Of a stretch of 33,531 nucleotides of DNA, positions 31,970 to 33,531 are shown piece after piece (position 1 is the stretch's first letter; every line of letters starts with the position of its first letter). The notes under the pieces are model-generated. The model was not told the DNA's origin, did no database searches, and was given only the letters and a program-made list of their open reading frames with translations. Source of the stretch: Nocardia sp. BSTN01 (GTDB taxonomy: Bacteria; Actinomycetota; Actinomycetes; Mycobacteriales; Mycobacteriaceae); the NCBI RefSeq assembly GCF_015354405.1, contig NZ_JADKYP010000065.1, forward strand, positions 1 through 33,531. The letters are read 5' to 3'. Position numbers and translations under genes: made by a program.

Positions 31970-32254
31970 CTACTCCAGCCACCCTCGCCGCCGAGTGCGC
32001 CGAGCGGGCTCACTCCACGGCGGCTCCTGCATGGCCAGGCCGACGGTTTCCAGCGGGGTCAGGCCGACGCAGTTGGCGAGTGAGCGGACCGCCGCCACCG
32101 CCTCGGCCGCCTGCAGCGCCGCCGCCGCCTGTTCGAGCGTCAAGGTCCGGCCGGGCAGAAAGGACACCACCCAGCCCCCGGTACCGACGGACCTTGCCTG
32201 ATGTGGGGTCTGATCACTGGTCATCAGCGATCGGCCGACCACTTGCACCGCCAT
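31970..32254 (-). CDS. Hypothetical protein, 94 aa
   Basis: Chosen start ATG 32254 has GGGGAG on the minus strand about nine bases upstream; the frame continues upstream through AT-rich sequence with no coding character. The sequence has a beta-like opening (MAVQVVGRSLM), GWVVSFLPGRTLTLEQAAAALQAAEAVAAV, then LANCVGLTPLETVGLAMQEP and a strongly basic end (ARRTRRRGWLE). The central part is an Ala-rich helix. I do not recognise the family. It may form a unit with the similarly oriented small gene at 32454, 199 bases away. Confidence 0.65.
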   Translation of the reverse strand: MAVQVVGRSLMTSDQTPHQARSVGTGGWVVSFLPGRTLTLEQAAAALQAAEAVAAVRSLANCVGLTPLETVGLAMQEPPWSEPARRTRRRGWLE

Positions 32255-32331
32255 GATTCGGACTCCCCTGCGATTGCATCTGTAAAATCGTCCGATAAAT
32301 ATTTGCTCTAAGCATGCTCTGCAATCGCAGG

Positions 32332-32349
32332 AAACGCAATAGTGCGTTT
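32332..32349. promoter_or_regulatory. Palindrome in the AT-rich gap before the 94-aa hypothetical
   Basis: AAACGCA-ATAG-TGCGTTT is a perfect 7-bp-arm inverted repeat. Nearby are AGCATGCT (32311-32318) and CTGC-AATC-GCAG (32319-32330). The stretch around 32280-32360 is the most AT-rich part of this end of the window and probably holds the promoter of the minus-strand gene at 31970-32254. Confidence 0.45.
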
Positions 32350-32453
32350 TGTGAAAAGCGAACCGCGAGGTAGGATTTCGCGCCTCGCCGCTGGGCGAAC
32401 GGTCCGGGATGTCCGCTGCGCGTAGTACGTGACGCAGGGAAAGATGCGCCGAA

Positions 32454-32675
32454 TCAGTTCTCGGACAAGCGAACTCGCAGCACCGGCTGCGGATCTCCGT
32501 GCGGGCGCGGCGCCGCGAGGTCGATCTCGACCTGCCATCCGGGCGGCAGGACGGCCTGCAACCGGGCCGCGGCACGCTGCAGCGGCGTACTCGCCGTCGG
32601 CGCCGGATCCACCCCCGGATCGGCCCACCGCGCGCCGGCTAATCCTGAGACAGCATCGAACCCGAGTTCGGTCAT
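32454..32675 (-). CDS. Hypothetical protein, about 73-95 aa
   Basis: From ATG 32675 the product is 73 residues (MTELGFDAVSGLAG onward) with GGGAGG upstream on the minus strand; an upstream in-frame ATG at 32741 would give 95. The sequence has STPLQRAAARLQAVLPPGWQVEIDL, a helix followed by a strand, and a C-terminal strand PVLRVRLSEN. It is a small soluble alpha/beta protein of unknown family. It is encoded in the same direction as the 94-aa hypothetical and as the PEP carboxykinase gene upstream of it, but separated from the latter by a terminator-like hairpin. Confidence 0.6.
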   Translation of the reverse strand: MTELGFDAVSGLAGARWADPGVDPAPTASTPLQRAAARLQAVLPPGWQVEIDLAAPRPHGDPQPVLRVRLSEN

Positions 32676-32857
32676 GCCCACACCCACCTCCCACATACCC
32701 CGACCGGTCGGCCAGACAACGGAATCCACGAGCACCTGCAAGCAGTCAGTTCAGCCGAGTAGTTAATTCCCCGCAACCGCGGGGAGTATTCGTGAGATGC
32801 AGAACACATTCAGAATAGGACAAGCGCGCCATTCCGCACGCGGAACCGCGGAAATGA

Positions 32858-32898
32858 CGAGCCGCCCGCCCCGTCGCAAAGACGGTGCGGGCGGCTCG
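32858..32898. terminator. Terminator hairpin after PEP carboxykinase
   Basis: A 12-bp perfect stem (32858-32869 with 32887-32898) continues inward, after one mismatch, for five more pairs to a 5-base loop. It starts 47 bases past the carboxykinase stop on the minus strand. Confidence 0.75.
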
Positions 32899-32945
32899 CT
32901 TTCGTCGTTCGCGGGGGCCGACCGTCCCCCAGCCGGCCCTCCCGA

Positions 32946-33531
32946 CTAGCCCAGACGCTGCTTGAGCGCCTCGAATTCGTCACGCACGCCGGACGGCAGC
33001 TTCTCGCCGACGAATTCGAACCACTCCTCGATCAGCGGGATCTCCTTGCGCCACTCGTCGAGGTCGACCTTCAGCGAGGCGTCGACGTCGGCGGGGTCCA
33101 CGTCCAGACCCTCGAGGTCCAGATCGCCGGCGGTGGGCACATTGCCGATCGCGGTGGCCTCGGCCTGCGCCTTGCCCTCGATCCGGTTGACGATCCACTC
33201 CAGCACGCGGGAGTTCTCGCCGAATCCGGGCCACAGGAAGCGGCCGTCGTCGCCGCGGCGGAACCAGTTGACGTAGAAGATCTTCGGCAACTTGGTGGCG
33301 TCGGCGTTCTTGCCCAGGTTGATCCAGTGGTTCATGTAGTCGCCGACGTGGTAGCCCATGAACGGCAGCATGGCCATCGGATCGCGGCGCACGTTGCCGA
33401 CCTTGCCCTCGGCCGCGGCGGTCTGCTCGGACGACATCGTGGCGCCCATAAAGACGCCGTGCTGCCAATCGAAGGACTCGGTCACCAGCGGGATCGTGGT
33501 CTTGCGGCGGCCGCCGAACAGGATCGCCGAG
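32946..33531 (-). CDS. pckG: Phosphoenolpyruvate carboxykinase (GTP), C-terminal part
   Basis: The frame is open to the right window edge, so about the last 194 residues are seen. They contain [51 protein letters not shown] and [30 protein letters not shown], all hallmark segments of GTP-dependent PEP carboxykinase, and the C-terminal helix ends [11 protein letters not shown]. It converts oxaloacetate to PEP in gluconeogenesis. pckA (Rv0211) lies on the same side of this envelope cluster in M. tuberculosis, supporting overall synteny. Confidence 0.96.
   Translation of the reverse strand, partial: SAILFGGRRKTTIPLVTESFDWQHGVFMGATMSSEQTAAAEGKVGNVRRDPMAMLPFMGYHVGDYMNHWINLGKNADATKLPKIFYVNWFRRGDDGRFLWPGFGENSRVLEWIVNRIEGKAQAEATAIGNVPTAGDLDLEGLDVDPADVDASLKVDLDEWRKEIPLIEEWFEFVGEKLPSGVRDEFEALKQRLG

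Noticed and set aside
32769-32784. CCCCGC-AACC-GCGGGG palindrome resembling the core of a type I-E CRISPR repeat
   Set aside because: Only one copy is present, with no spaced repeats and no cas genes nearby.

Overview
The window is chromosomal DNA from a high-GC, mycolic-acid-producing actinomycete. Nocardia is the best guess; Rhodococcus or another mycolata genus is possible. Two things suggest this. First, the cell-envelope genes aftD, a DUF2613 protein, a tmaT-like acyltransferase, an Rv0227c-type DUF3068 protein, an Rv0226c-type membrane protein, an Rv0225-type glycosyltransferase and mtrP occur together, and they form one neighbourhood in mycobacteria and corynebacteria. Second, lpqI, a TetR gene, htdX, fabG4, fadA2 and fadE5, which lie next to that neighbourhood in Mycobacterium tuberculosis, are also here. 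I see no rRNA, tRNA, insertion sequence, prophage or CRISPR array.

Layout. Positions 1-493 hold the end of a FadE5-type acyl-CoA dehydrogenase, followed by a strong hairpin. 747-4361 hold a secreted DUF4185 protein, a 6-phosphogluconate dehydrogenase and the GH3 lipoprotein LpqI. 4453-10843 form a fatty-acid block: a TetR regulator, a DUF5685 protein with an extreme cysteine-rich tail, htdX and fabG4 on the minus strand, and fadA2 on the plus strand. 10941-15267 is an accessory stretch: a small hypothetical, an ECF sigma factor with a SnoaL-like tail, a divergent DoxX gene, a hypothetical, a universal stress protein and isochorismate synthase. 15394-22963 is envelope biogenesis (DUF2613, AftD, acyltransferase, DUF3068). 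23047-27576 is an insertion relative to M. tuberculosis: two related NTF2-like genes around an internally deleted SDR gene, a divergent MarR, a MOP-type flippase, a DinB-family gene and a further SnoaL-like gene. 27631-31952 resumes envelope genes (Rv0226c-type GT-C protein, GT4 glycosyltransferase, MtrP). 31970-33531 holds two small hypotheticals and the 3' end of GTP-dependent PEP carboxykinase.

How the genes work together. fabG4 (ketoreductase), htdX (hydratase), fadA2 (thiolase) and fadE5 (dehydrogenase) cover all the chemical steps of a beta-oxidation or reverse beta-oxidation cycle. A near-identical 16-bp palindrome lies in front of the TetR gene and in the fabG4/fadA2 divergent promoter, which predicts one autoregulated TetR controlling the block. 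The aftD-to-mtrP genes serve arabinan, lipomannan/LAM and trehalose-mycolate assembly and export. Relative to the M. tuberculosis order as I recall it, the lpqI-fadA2 block is inverted in place, and both junctions carry lineage-specific genes.

The most interesting leads are the shared TetR operator, the ECF-type promoter between the sigma gene and doxX, the gutted SDR between two NTF2-like paralogues, the 20-Cys tail of the DUF5685 protein, the paired palindromes before the stress-protein gene, and a set of apparently leaderless genes. I did not find clear evidence of an entirely new defence or mobile system.
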